A stretch of DNA of 13,333 bases from Thalassobius sp050633445 (GCA_050633445.1 JBOEGN010000093.1:1-13333); one strand, 5' to 3'; positions 1 through 6,162 are shown, numbered from the stretch's first letter. Numbers and translations are program-made. The notes: generated by a model not told the origin, from the letters alone.

Positions 1-308
1 GCGCGATCCGGAACCACAAGCCGGACGTGATGCTGAAAGCCTTCGAAATCGCGGGCTATGACGAGGCCGAGGTCAAGAACCGCTTTGGCGCGCTGTACCA
101 GGCGTTCCAATACGGCGCCCCGCCACATGGTGGCTGTGCTGCCGGGATCGACCGGATCGTGATGCTGCTGGCCGACACCGCCAACATCCGCGAAGTCATC
201 ATGTTCCCGATGAACCAGCGCGCCGAGGACCTGATGATGCAGGCTCCGTCCGAACCCGCCTCGGACCAGCTGATGGAGCTGTCGCTGCGCGTGATTCCGC
301 AAGACTGA
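1..308 (+). CDS. aspS: Aspartyl-tRNA synthetase, C-terminal part (start lies before the window)
   Basis: This is the last ~100 residues of a class II aspartyl-tRNA synthetase, the cytoplasmic enzyme that charges tRNA-Asp (tRNA-Asn too in the non-discriminating versions). The frame is open from base 3 and ends at the TGA at 306-308. The decisive signature is class II motif 3, seen as GAPPHGGCAAGIDRIVMLL, whose arginine contacts ATP. It is followed by the family's usual ending, with FPMNQRAEDLMM and APSEP. The first in-frame GTG/ATG seen (27-32) is internal, because the matching homologous sequence continues upstream to the window edge. Nothing looks broken. A strong hairpin terminator follows 25 bases after the stop, so aspS probably ends its transcription unit here. 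The identification is secure; the missing N-terminal anticodon-binding and motif 1/2 regions cannot be judged. Confidence 0.95.
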   Translation, partial: AIRNHKPDVMLKAFEIAGYDEAEVKNRFGALYQAFQYGAPPHGGCAAGIDRIVMLLADTANIREVIMFPMNQRAEDLMMQAPSEPASDQLMELSLRVIPQD

Positions 309-333
309 TCCTGCGGACCTCTCTGACATTTGC

Positions 334-363
334 AAACGCCCGGGCCCTTGCCTGGGCGTTTTT
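334..363 (+). terminator. Intrinsic terminator of aspS
   Basis: Two 12-base arms (334-345 and 350-361) pair with a single G-T wobble around a 4-base loop, and the 3' arm runs straight into a stretch of five T (359-363). It begins 25 bases after the aspS stop codon. This is a textbook Rho-independent terminator in the + direction; the A-run at the start of the 5' arm could give some bidirectional function. Confidence 0.85.
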
Positions 364-524
364 GCTGCTGCATTCCCCGAAGCAGCGACAAACTGCCGAT
401 GGGTGTGGGAAATCAGCGCATCTTTTCGCTTGTCTTCAATTTGCCAGGATTTTCGCGCGGATTTGATCAACGCCCGTGCTGAAACGCGCTATGATTGATG
501 CACAATGCGGAACGGAGCGCCGTC

Positions 525-1931
525 ATGGTCTTTGACCCCAACCTGGCAGATATTCGATTTGGCACTGGGTTAAGCCCCAGCATTGCCTCGCCAAGCTCGG
601 TGGATCAGATGTTGGCGCGTCTGGCCGGGCCGGACCTGATTGCGCGTACATACCCGATCGAAACCTATGATCAGCTGCGCGACCGCATGATGCAGGCGCG
701 CACTCTGCGCAAAGCACGAAACCGCGCAAAAACCGAAGCCGAAAGAGAAAAGCTGCACAAGCAATTCCGCCATGTAATCCGTGACGCGCGGCGTGGGCAG
801 GCGCACTGGCTGGTGCAAAACCTCGCGCGGCGAAGCTATACTCAAGACGGGTTTCGCGAACGGCTGGCCGGGTTCTGGTCCGATCACTTCACAGTGCGTG
901 GTAAGGGCGGTGTGTTGCGCCGCAGCGCCTTGCCCAATACCGAAAGCTTTGTGCGCCCCTTTCTGAACGGGCCCTTTTCGGACCTTTTGATCGCCGCGGC
1001 GACCAGCCCGGTGATGCTGAATTTTCTGGACCAGATGTATTCTGTCGGCCCAGCCGCCGCGATCCAGACAAAGGCCAAGGCCAACGGGAACGTGCGTGGG
1101 CTAAATGAAAATCTGGCGCGCGAGATCCTCGAGCTGCACACGTTGGGGGTCAATGGCCCCTATTCGCAAACCGATGTGCGCCAACTGGCCGAGTTGCTGA
1201 CGGGCCTGTCTTTGTCCAAGGACTTCGAAGGGGATTTCAAACCCAACTGGGCCGAGCCCGGAGCCGAGACTGTGCTTGGCACCAACTATGGTGGTGATCC
1301 TGCCGAACTGGCTGACATTCACCAAGTGCTGACGGATTTGTCCGTGCATCCAGCAACGGCGCGCCATCTCTCGCAGAAACTGGCAACGCATTTCATTGCC
1401 GATACGCCGTCCGATGGCATGGTTCGCGCCATGACCGACGCGTGGCTGGACACGGGTGGAGAGCTGGCTCAGGTTTATCGCGCGATGCTAAGCCACCCTG
1501 CCGCCTGGAGCGCCCAAAGGGCTAATGTAAAGCCACCGTTTGATTTCATCTCCAGCGCAATGCGTGCGTTGGCGGTGCCGGGAACCCCGTTCAAGGGCAA
1601 GGACAACGATGTCGAGCAACGGATCAAGCGTCACTTCATTCAGCCGCTCAGGCGGATGGGGCAGACCTTTGAGCAACCTCAGGGCCCGGACGGTTGGCCC
1701 GAAGAGGACACGTTCTGGATCACTCCGCAGGGGATTGCTGCTCGGATGGAGTGGGCCATGCAGACACCGAACGCGCTGAAACGGAAAGACCTGCCTGATC
1801 CGCGCGACTTTGTGGAAATCGCTTTGGGGCCTGATGCCCCCGACGCGGTTCGGTTCGCAGCAGGCGCCGCTGAAAACCGGCAAGAGGGCATCGCCTTGGT
1901 GCTGATCTCTCCGGCCTTTCAGCGCCGGTGA
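525..1931 (+). CDS. DUF1800 family protein
   Basis: A 468-residue protein of the DUF1800 family (Pfam PF08811), whose biochemical role is not established. The family marks visible are GFRERLAGFWSDHF (residues 109-122), the core LAREILELHTLGVNGPYSQTD (198-217 region) leading to LAELLTGLS, and the typical ending SPAFQRR. Residues ~55-90 are highly charged and helical, possibly coiled coil. I chose the ATG at 525 because GGAG (514-517) sits 7 bases before it and the family-like N-terminus FDPNLADIRFG follows directly; a TTG at 495 or ATG at 498 would only add about ten residues. There is no signal peptide, unlike the partner gene 14 bases downstream, with which it surely forms an operon. A TATGAT sequence at 490-495 could be a -10 element, but no -35 stands at a proper distance. 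Family call secure, function unknown. Confidence 0.9.
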   Translation: MVFDPNLADIRFGTGLSPSIASPSSVDQMLARLAGPDLIARTYPIETYDQLRDRMMQARTLRKARNRAKTEAEREKLHKQFRHVIRDARRGQAHWLVQNLARRSYTQDGFRERLAGFWSDHFTVRGKGGVLRRSALPNTESFVRPFLNGPFSDLLIAAATSPVMLNFLDQMYSVGPAAAIQTKAKANGNVRGLNENLAREILELHTLGVNGPYSQTDVRQLAELLTGLSLSKDFEGDFKPNWAEPGAETVLGTNYGGDPAELADIHQVLTDLSVHPATARHLSQKLATHFIADTPSDGMVRAMTDAWLDTGGELAQVYRAMLSHPAAWSAQRANVKPPFDFISSAMRALAVPGTPFKGKDNDVEQRIKRHFIQPLRRMGQTFEQPQGPDGWPEEDTFWITPQGIAARMEWAMQTPNALKRKDLPDPRDFVEIALGPDAPDAVRFAAGAAENRQEGIALVLISPAFQRR

Positions 1932-1945
1932 CAGGAGCTAGATTG

Positions 1946-3178
1946 ATGACACAGACCCCGATCACACGCCGAACCATGCTGGGCCGCACGTTGGCGCTGG
2001 GATGCTCGGCTGCGGCCAGCCCTCTGATCACGCCAGTCAGCTTTGCTGCGGCCCCGTTCGATAACCGGCTGGTGGTCATTATCCTGCGCGGCGCGATGGA
2101 TGGGCTGGACATTGTACAGCCTTACGGAGACCGTGCCGCTGCCGGTTTGCGCCCCACCCTGAAATCGGGCGAGGATGCCGGAGCCATTGATCTGGACGGG
2201 TTCTTTGCGGTGCACAAGGCAATGGCCCCGCTGTTACCGATGTGGAACGCTGGCGAGTTGGGGTTTGTTCATGCGGTTTCGACCCCATATCGGGACAAGC
2301 GCAGCCACTTTGACGGTCAGGATCTGCTCGAGGCAGGGACGCCGTCCCTTATGGCGGCCAGTGCCCGGGATGGATGGCTGAACCGGATGCTGCAAACCGT
2401 GCCCGGCATCACTGCCAAAAGCGCCTATGCGGTGGGACACGAGAACATGCTGCTGTTGTCCGGTGACGCGCCTGTATCAAACTGGTCCCCGGATGTGCGG
2501 CTTCGGCTCAGCCCTCAGGGGCGGCGTCTGGCCGAGCTGATTGTCCATGACGACCCCGCCTTTGCCGATGCCTTTGCAGAGGCGTCGATGCTGCTGGAAA
2601 CCTCGGATGGAGGGCTGTCAGCGATGCCATCGAACACCATGATGGGGTCAGAAGACATGGCCGGAATCGTTGGCAAAGGCACGCGGGGCATTCGCCAGAT
2701 CGCCCAGTTCACGGGTGAAAAATTGCGCGAGGATGCCCGCATTGCCTCCTTCTCGATCGGGGGCTGGGACACGCATCGGGGCCAGGCCGCCGCATTGGGC
2801 CGCGCGGCTGCGCAGCTGACCGATGCTTTGCTGGTTCTGCGCGAAACGCTGGGCGAGACATGGTCGAAAACGGGCGTTGTCGCGATGACTGAATTTGGAC
2901 GTACCGCGCGCGAAAACGGCACAAAGGGCACTGATCACGGGACAGGTGGCGCGATGCTTCTGGCGGGCGGCGCCATCCGCGGTGGCCGTGTCTATGGCGA
3001 TTGGCCGGGTCTGAGGCATGGGGATCTGTACAAAGGTCGCGACCTGATGCCGACACGCGATGTGCGGTCCTATGCGGCCTGGATGATGCGCGGTCTGTTC
3101 GGTCTGGACACGTCCACGCTTGAGACCGCTATTTTCCCCGGCATGGAACTGGGACCACGACCCGGCTTGATCCTGTAA
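1946..3178 (+). CDS. DUF1501 family protein with Tat signal
   Basis: A 410-residue DUF1501 protein (Pfam PF07394), a family regarded as related in fold to the alkaline phosphatase/sulfatase superfamily but without a settled activity. The N-terminus carries a twin-arginine signal (TRRTML at residues 7-12, a hydrophobic stretch, then an AAA cleavage-like site near residue 36), so export of the folded protein to the periplasm is likely. Motifs resembling metal or phosphate ligands are present: SHFDGQD (120-126), GGWDTH (272-277), TEFGRT (315-320) and GTDHGTGG (328-335). The start at ATG 1946 is set by AGGAG (1933-1937), 8 bases ahead; an in-frame GTG at 1928 overlaps the upstream gene and lacks such a site. 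It is translated 14 bases after the DUF1800 gene, and this gene pairing recurs across many bacteria. Metal dependence is inferred, not shown. Confidence 0.9.
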   Translation: MTQTPITRRTMLGRTLALGCSAAASPLITPVSFAAAPFDNRLVVIILRGAMDGLDIVQPYGDRAAAGLRPTLKSGEDAGAIDLDGFFAVHKAMAPLLPMWNAGELGFVHAVSTPYRDKRSHFDGQDLLEAGTPSLMAASARDGWLNRMLQTVPGITAKSAYAVGHENMLLLSGDAPVSNWSPDVRLRLSPQGRRLAELIVHDDPAFADAFAEASMLLETSDGGLSAMPSNTMMGSEDMAGIVGKGTRGIRQIAQFTGEKLREDARIASFSIGGWDTHRGQAAALGRAAAQLTDALLVLRETLGETWSKTGVVAMTEFGRTARENGTKGTDHGTGGAMLLAGGAIRGGRVYGDWPGLRHGDLYKGRDLMPTRDVRSYAAWMMRGLFGLDTSTLETAIFPGMELGPRPGLIL

Positions 3179-3246
3179 CGAAAGGGCTGTTGCCAGGCCA
3201 ATCTCTGTACTACCGTGCCGCAATGTTTGCAGCACGGGAGGGCGCA

Positions 3247-3966
3247 ATGCAGCAATCACGACCGGTGGGCCCGAAACTCGAAAACTGGTCTCCGCCAGAG
3301 AAGCCAGGACCCGCTGTTATTTCAGGGCAATACGCAAGGTTGGAGCGTCTGGACGCTGCAAAACATGCCGCTCTATTGTTTCGGGCGATCGACGGCCATG
3401 ACCATGTTTGGGATTACCTTCCCTGGGGGCCTTTTGCGTCGGCTGCGCAATTTCATCGCTGGACCAAAGAGATGGCGGCCGGATCGGACCCGTATTTCTA
3501 TGCGATCTATGACATTGAACGTCAGGCGTTTGGGGGCGTAGCAAGCTTTCTTCGGGTTTTTCCAGATGCCGGGTCCATCGAATTGGGCGCCATAAACCTC
3601 TCTCCTCAGCTGCAAAGAACCCGCGCGGCGACCGAGGCCTTTTACCTGATGATGGACTGGTCTTTTGCTGCGGGCTATCGCCGATTCGAGTGGAAATGCG
3701 ACGCGCTGAACATGCCGTCCCGTCGCGCGGCGCAGCGTCTGGGGCTAAGCTATGAGGGCCTGTTCCGCCAACATACTGTCGTTAAGGGCCGCAATCGCGA
3801 CACTGCCTGGTTCGCGGTGATCGACAAGGATTGGCCCGCGTTGAAAGAGGCGTTCTCCGTGTGGCTGTCCCCATCCAATTTCGACGAGCAGGGACAGCAA
3901 AAAGAGAGCCTGTCCGACCTGACGAGACTAGCCGGAGTTGCATCGGATCCTGCGCTATCTCGTTAA
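3247..3966 (+). CDS. GNAT family N-acetyltransferase (RimJ/RimL-like)
   Basis: A 239-residue protein of the GNAT superfamily (Acetyltransf_3 type), which moves an acetyl group from acetyl-CoA to an amine. The acetyl-CoA loop region appears as SPQLQRTRAATEAF (119-132), and the C-terminal family signature as CDALNMPSRRAAQRLGLSYEGLFR (151-174, conserved N, SRRAA and GL-EG). A weaker strand region at 83-105 gives the usual beta-bulge entry. The substrate (small molecule or protein N-terminus) cannot be read from sequence. The ATG at 3247 follows a purine-rich GGGAGGG (3236-3242) at proper spacing; the open frame reaches back to a TTG at 3190, but those residues look non-native. It lies 68 bases after the DUF1501 gene on the same strand and may or may not share its transcript. 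The last ~30 residues are polar and probably disordered. Confidence 0.85.
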   Translation: MQQSRPVGPKLENWSPPEKPGPAVISGQYARLERLDAAKHAALLFRAIDGHDHVWDYLPWGPFASAAQFHRWTKEMAAGSDPYFYAIYDIERQAFGGVASFLRVFPDAGSIELGAINLSPQLQRTRAATEAFYLMMDWSFAAGYRRFEWKCDALNMPSRRAAQRLGLSYEGLFRQHTVVKGRNRDTAWFAVIDKDWPALKEAFSVWLSPSNFDEQGQQKESLSDLTRLAGVASDPALSR

Positions 3967-4063
3967 CTGGGATTGACGACATGTCGAGCGCTTTCGAAAT
4001 GCGGGTGAGACTGGCCGCAGACATCCCGGATGACGTTGATTTGGCTACACTGCACCCTTCGCC

Positions 4064-4089
4064 TGTAGGTTGCGAAATTTCGCCCTACA
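4064..4089. promoter_or_regulatory. 26-base near-perfect palindrome, possible operator
   Basis: TGTAGG (4064-4069) and CCTACA (4084-4089) flank the perfect 12-base palindrome GCGAAATTTCGC (4072-4083); the only break in symmetry is a TT at 4070-4071. Twelve of twelve arm bases are therefore complementary. There is no T-run on either side, which argues against a terminator. A dyad of this length and an A+T centre suits a dimeric DNA-binding protein (Lrp/AsnC- or GntR-like sites have this general shape), but the identity of the regulator is inference. Confidence 0.5.
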
Positions 4090-4138
4090 ATGCCCAAAAA
4101 ACCTTCCAAAACGCACACTGTTTGTCACAGCTTTGGAA

Positions 4139-4180
4139 CGCTTAACCGATTGAAATGTCTTGGTAAGCGCAGGGGGTGAC
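4139..4180 (+). promoter_or_regulatory. Leader hairpin followed by a near-consensus ribosome binding site
   Basis: CGCTTAACC (4139-4147) pairs with GGTAAGCG (4162-4169) with one bulged A and a 14-base loop. One base after the stem comes AGGGGGTGA (4171-4179), which differs from the anti-Shine-Dalgarno complement AGGAGGTGA at one position and stands 5 bases before the ATG at 4185. In the mRNA this hairpin would sit just before the ribosome landing site of the short leader frame. Confidence 0.4.
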
Positions 4181-4184
4181 AACA

Positions 4185-4226
4185 ATGACCGCTCTAGTAT
4201 TATGCAGCATCATCGGTATAGCGTGA
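4185..4226 (+). CDS. Candidate 13-residue leader peptide ahead of the glycosyltransferase gene
   Basis: An ATG at 4185, preceded by the best ribosome binding site in the window, opens a frame that reads MTALVLCSIIGIA and stops at TGA 4224-4226. The stop lies 7 to 10 bases before the TTG/GTG start of the glycosyltransferase, which itself has only a weak purine stretch. The layout suggests translational coupling: ribosomes loaded on the leader would reinitiate at the poor downstream start. There is no run of one amino acid's codons as in classical attenuation peptides, although hydrophobic residues (L, V, I) dominate. The other reading is a start region inactivated by a frameshift. Translation is not proven. 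Confidence 0.35.
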   Translation: MTALVLCSIIGIA

Positions 4227-4236
4227 GAGAACCTTG

Positions 4237-5046
4237 GTGCTGGATATTTTTGATAAAATCTATGTTGTTAGCCTGACAAGTTCTGACGACAGGCGGGCAC
4301 ATATCCGTCGCCATTTCTCTGAAATTGGCATCGAAAATTATTCCTTCCATGACGCTTGCGATGGTGAATCAGACGAAGTTCAGGCTCTGTTCTCTGAGGG
4401 CTTGGTGAAAAAATATCCGCCATGTTTTAGATGTGGAAGACTTGAGTGTGATCGCCCAGATTGCAATAATACTCTTATCCCATCTCAAGTTGCGGTCTTC
4501 GCGACTTATTTGAAGCTCTGGAAAGTTATTTCCCAGACGAATGAGCGTGTCCTCATTTGCGAAGACGACGTGGTGTTTCACCCCTGGTGGCGGGATGTTT
4601 TGCAGAAAGTAAGTACGCAGATCAAAGCTGGAAATCTGTCCTTTGCCGCTTCCAAGCCGTCCTTGTTGCGGCTGGGGTGGGCCTTGAGCGCAGAACACAC
4701 AAATGAGACGCCATTTTCCATTAATAACACGCTAAGAATGTCCAATCCTTGCCACGCCATTACAAGCGCATATGCTAGAGAGCTTTTGAAAGAATTTCGA
4801 GGCGTCAACCATACCGCTGATGTTTTTCAACACAGATTGGCCGAGGTGTCCAAAACGCATGCCCACACAGTCTTTCCGCCCATCGCATATGAATTGTCGT
4901 GGTCCACTGGCGCGCTGGATTCCTTGATTCATCCAAAGAATATTCGCGCTCAATACCTTCTCTCCCAAGGGGAAACCGAAGAAGCTGAAATTTACAGGAA
5001 CAAAGTTCAGCACCATGCGACTAAGGTTTCCCACAAGAAGCCCTGA
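4237..5046 (+). CDS. Glycosyltransferase family 25 (LPS biosynthesis type) protein
   Basis: A 269-residue protein of glycosyltransferase family 25 (PF01755), the group of beta-sugar transferases that act on lipooligosaccharide and related surface glycans. It opens with the typical strand FDKIYVVSL (5-13) and DDRRAHIRRHF (17-27), and has the acidic EDD (109-111) inside VLICEDDVVF, the likely metal/nucleotide-sugar site. Unusual is the cluster C63-x2-C66-x4-C71-x4-C76 before IPSQVAVFATYLKLW, which looks able to bind zinc. No signal peptide or membrane helix is present, so it is cytoplasmic. The start is uncertain between TTG 4234 and GTG 4237; GTG gives a natural MLDIFDKIYV. The codon choice (many TTT, ATT, AAA) is more A+T-rich than neighbouring genes, which hints at horizontal acquisition. 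No other glycan genes flank it, so it is an orphan. Donor and acceptor are unknown. Confidence 0.85.
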   Translation: MLDIFDKIYVVSLTSSDDRRAHIRRHFSEIGIENYSFHDACDGESDEVQALFSEGLVKKYPPCFRCGRLECDRPDCNNTLIPSQVAVFATYLKLWKVISQTNERVLICEDDVVFHPWWRDVLQKVSTQIKAGNLSFAASKPSLLRLGWALSAEHTNETPFSINNTLRMSNPCHAITSAYARELLKEFRGVNHTADVFQHRLAEVSKTHAHTVFPPIAYELSWSTGALDSLIHPKNIRAQYLLSQGETEEAEIYRNKVQHHATKVSHKKP

Positions 5047-5063
5047 TTTGTCGGCAGGGGCTT
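5038..5063 (+). terminator. Weak hairpin overlapping the glycosyltransferase stop codon
   Basis: AAGCCCTG (5038-5045) pairs with CAGGGGCTT (5055-5063) with one bulged G and a 9-base loop. Only three T follow, so if it is a terminator it is a modest one. The stop codon TGA lies inside the 5' arm and loop. Confidence 0.3.
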
Positions 5064-5398
5064 TGTCGCACAAACCCCGTTCTGGATTTGCCGTGTCAAT
5101 TCAGAATGATAGCAGTGGCCGAGGGGGTGTTGTTGGGGTTGGGGTCCACTAAAAGCGGGTTTCTGGAAACTTGTCCGATTCGCGCCCTATACGATAGTAG
5201 GTGAAGATTGCGTTCATGCAGTGGTTGATTTGCGCGAGCGGTCTGGCCGCAATGCTTGAAGAAGTTATGCAGTTGCAGCATTTCTTTGCGACTCAAAAAA
5301 TGCGAATGAAAACAATTAGTTGATTTTTTCCTCAAGCGTAGAAGCATGGGCCAGTAAACACCAAACATGCGCGAAAACCGGCTTGTCACAGAATTTTC
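5047..5398. other. A+T-rich intergenic stretch, no convincing gene
   Basis: No homologous protein or RNA is recognised. The best short frame is 35 codons (5216-5323, MQWLICASGLAAM at the start), with an AGGTGA about 10 bases ahead and a T-run directly after its stop; spacing and composition make it a weak candidate. A 97-codon - strand frame (5096-5389) has no recognisable features. The composition is clearly poorer in G+C than the flanking core genes. Confidence 0.4.
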
Positions 5399-5428
5399 AC
5401 GACAATTTGGGCCAAAATGCCCTATACT
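5399..5428 (+). promoter_or_regulatory. Candidate sigma-70 promoter for the hairpin-rich RNA
   Basis: ACGACA (5399-5404; 4 of 6 bases match TTGACA) and TATACT (5423-5428; 5 of 6 match TATAAT) are separated by 18 bases. The expected transcription start, around 5434-5436, coincides with the beginning of the long-range stem of the candidate RNA that follows. It does not lead into any + strand gene, so a non-coding transcript is the natural product. Confidence 0.3.
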
Positions 5429-5434
5429 TATGGA

Positions 5435-5620
5435 TATAGAGCGGGCGTCAAAGCTGGACCCCCAATCCGCACCGACATCTTGGTGTATTGCATCAAGGCT
5501 CGCTCTGGAACGATGAAAAACGCCTCTGCGGGTCCCAAATCGCCGCGTGGGTGCCGATTTTCATAAGACCTTTTCAGTCTTGCCGGGGTCTTCCGAGAAA
5601 TCGGAGGACCCCAATTCATT
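5435..5620 (+). ncRNA. Candidate structured small RNA, about 180 nt
   Basis: The stretch is packed with complementary segments. A 9-bp stem, 5438-5446 with 5498-5506 (one G-U), closes a domain holding a 7-bp hairpin 5469-5475/5480-5486 (two G-U, loop CATC). Then come AAATCG (5537-5542) with CGATTT (5555-5560), AAGAC (5565-5569) with GTCTT (5577-5581), and finally a 12-bp stem with a GAAA loop (5585-5612). A plausible promoter sits immediately upstream and there is no credible protein frame. The location is between two convergent genes. The end is uncertain, as the final hairpin is followed by A/T-rich but not T-only sequence. It matches no RNA family that I can name; 6S, SRP and tmRNA hallmarks are not evident. 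Transcription is inferred. Confidence 0.3.
5585..5612. terminator. 12-bp stem with GAAA loop between convergent genes
   Basis: GGGGTCTTCCGA (5585-5596) and TCGGAGGACCCC (5601-5612) pair along the whole length with one G-T wobble around GAAA. It is the strongest hairpin of the window. It lies 63 bases past the - strand regulator stop and at the end of the candidate + strand RNA, so it may end transcription from either side. There is no proper T-run on either strand; AATTCATTT follows on +. Confidence 0.5.
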
Positions 5621-5675
5621 TGCGCTTTTCAGACAAACCCGTTGCGCCGCGCAAACCGAAGGCTTGGCCTCCAGA

Positions 5676-6131
5676 TCAGGTGGCCTCTTCTTCTAGATGC
5701 AGTTTCATTTCGATCAAGACGTGTTGCAGGGCAAGGGTTTCTTTCAACAGCCGTTTGGCTTCGTTGATGGTGATGATGCCGTCCTCTATGGACTGGTTAT
5801 ACTCGGCCATCAGCATCGCAAACCGTTGGCTTAACGCGATAACGTCCGAGTTAATTCCGCCGGTATCCGAATTTTTTCGGTCTTCGTTATAGGACAGAGA
5901 AATGCCGCGTAAATCGGCCAGGGCACTGGTCACATGTGGGTGCGAGGCAGAGGCCTCGAGCGCGGCCACCGCGTCGATCGGCATGAACCGATCCTTGTGT
6001 TCGGGATTGTCGGAATAGTACCGCCCCAACGTCGCTTTGGACTTTCCTGTCAGGGAACAGGCTGCTTCGATTCCGACGTCTTTGACCAACGCTTCGGTGT
6101 GTTTCTTAAGATATCCTGCGGCGACTGACAT
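5676..6131 (-). CDS. CII-like phage-type helix-turn-helix regulator
   Basis: A 151-residue, probably DNA-binding protein. Residues ~19-40 (GIEAACSLTGKSKATLGRYYS) read as a helix-turn-helix, followed by PIDAVAALEASASHPHVTSALA (51-72), a pattern resembling phage regulatory CII/CP76-type proteins that I recall from prophages and alphaproteobacterial genomes. A polar linker (81-95) leads to a C-terminal helical part (97-149) rich in acidic and leucine residues, probably for oligomerisation. No other phage gene is in the window, so this is an orphan regulator, perhaps a domesticated one. The start is well supported: GAGG (6138-6141) stands 6 bases before the ATG. A short inverted repeat lies just upstream of that site. 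The target genes are unknown; the hairpin-rich region downstream and the divergent region toward tdk are the obvious places to look. HTH call fairly sure, phage origin less so. Confidence 0.65.
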   Translation of the reverse strand: MSVAAGYLKKHTEALVKDVGIEAACSLTGKSKATLGRYYSDNPEHKDRFMPIDAVAALEASASHPHVTSALADLRGISLSYNEDRKNSDTGGINSDVIALSQRFAMLMAEYNQSIEDGIITINEAKRLLKETLALQHVLIEMKLHLEEEAT

Positions 6132-6137
6132 TCATAA

Positions 6138-6162
6138 CCTCATGCTGCCCCCGCTTAGGGGG
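6138..6162 (-). promoter_or_regulatory. Inverted repeat just upstream of the regulator's ribosome binding site
   Basis: CCCCC (6148-6152) and GGGGG (6158-6162) enclose five bases, and the Shine-Dalgarno GAGG of the regulator (6138-6141) lies 6 bases further on. In the - strand mRNA this makes a small G/C hairpin directly ahead of the ribosome site; as DNA it could be an autoregulatory operator. Confidence 0.35.

Larger units (their letters stand above)
3967..4184 (+). other. Intergenic region with weak 54-codon reading frame and a palindrome
   Basis: No convincing gene lies here. A 54-codon frame (3981-4145, ATG start, MSSAFEMRVRLAAD at its beginning) has no clear Shine-Dalgarno site, resembles nothing I recognise and runs across a strong palindrome, so I treat it as probably non-coding. 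The base composition becomes more A+T-rich through this stretch. A TTGTCA at 4122-4127 is -35-like, but no good -10 follows at the right distance. Promoter(s) for the glycosyltransferase gene presumably lie in this region. Confidence 0.4.

Noticed and set aside
463..495. TTGATC (463-468) with TATGAT (490-495) as promoter of the DUF1800 operon
   Set aside because: The spacer is about 21 bases, too long for a normal sigma-70 promoter.
3981..4145. 54-codon + strand frame after the GNAT gene
   Set aside because: No Shine-Dalgarno, no recognisable sequence, and it crosses a 26-base palindrome; kept only as a remark.
5129..5143. G-rich run in 5120-5145 as a possible G-quadruplex
   Set aside because: Only three runs of at least four G with short spacers; a fourth run is missing.
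5216..5323. 35-codon + strand frame in the intergenic region
   Set aside because: Ribosome site too far and weak, and no recognisable sequence; could be tested by conservation but not supported here.
4122..5391. TTGTCACAG occurring at 4122-4130 and 5383-5391, upstream of the leader frame and of the RNA candidate
   Set aside because: A 9-base repeat is expected many times by chance in 13 kb, and neighbouring bases differ.
5435..5620. Retron msr-msd, tmRNA, SRP RNA or 6S RNA identity for the hairpin cluster
   Set aside because: No reverse transcriptase nearby, no tag-coding or tRNA-like part, no SRP tetraloop motif, and ends do not pair as in 6S RNA.
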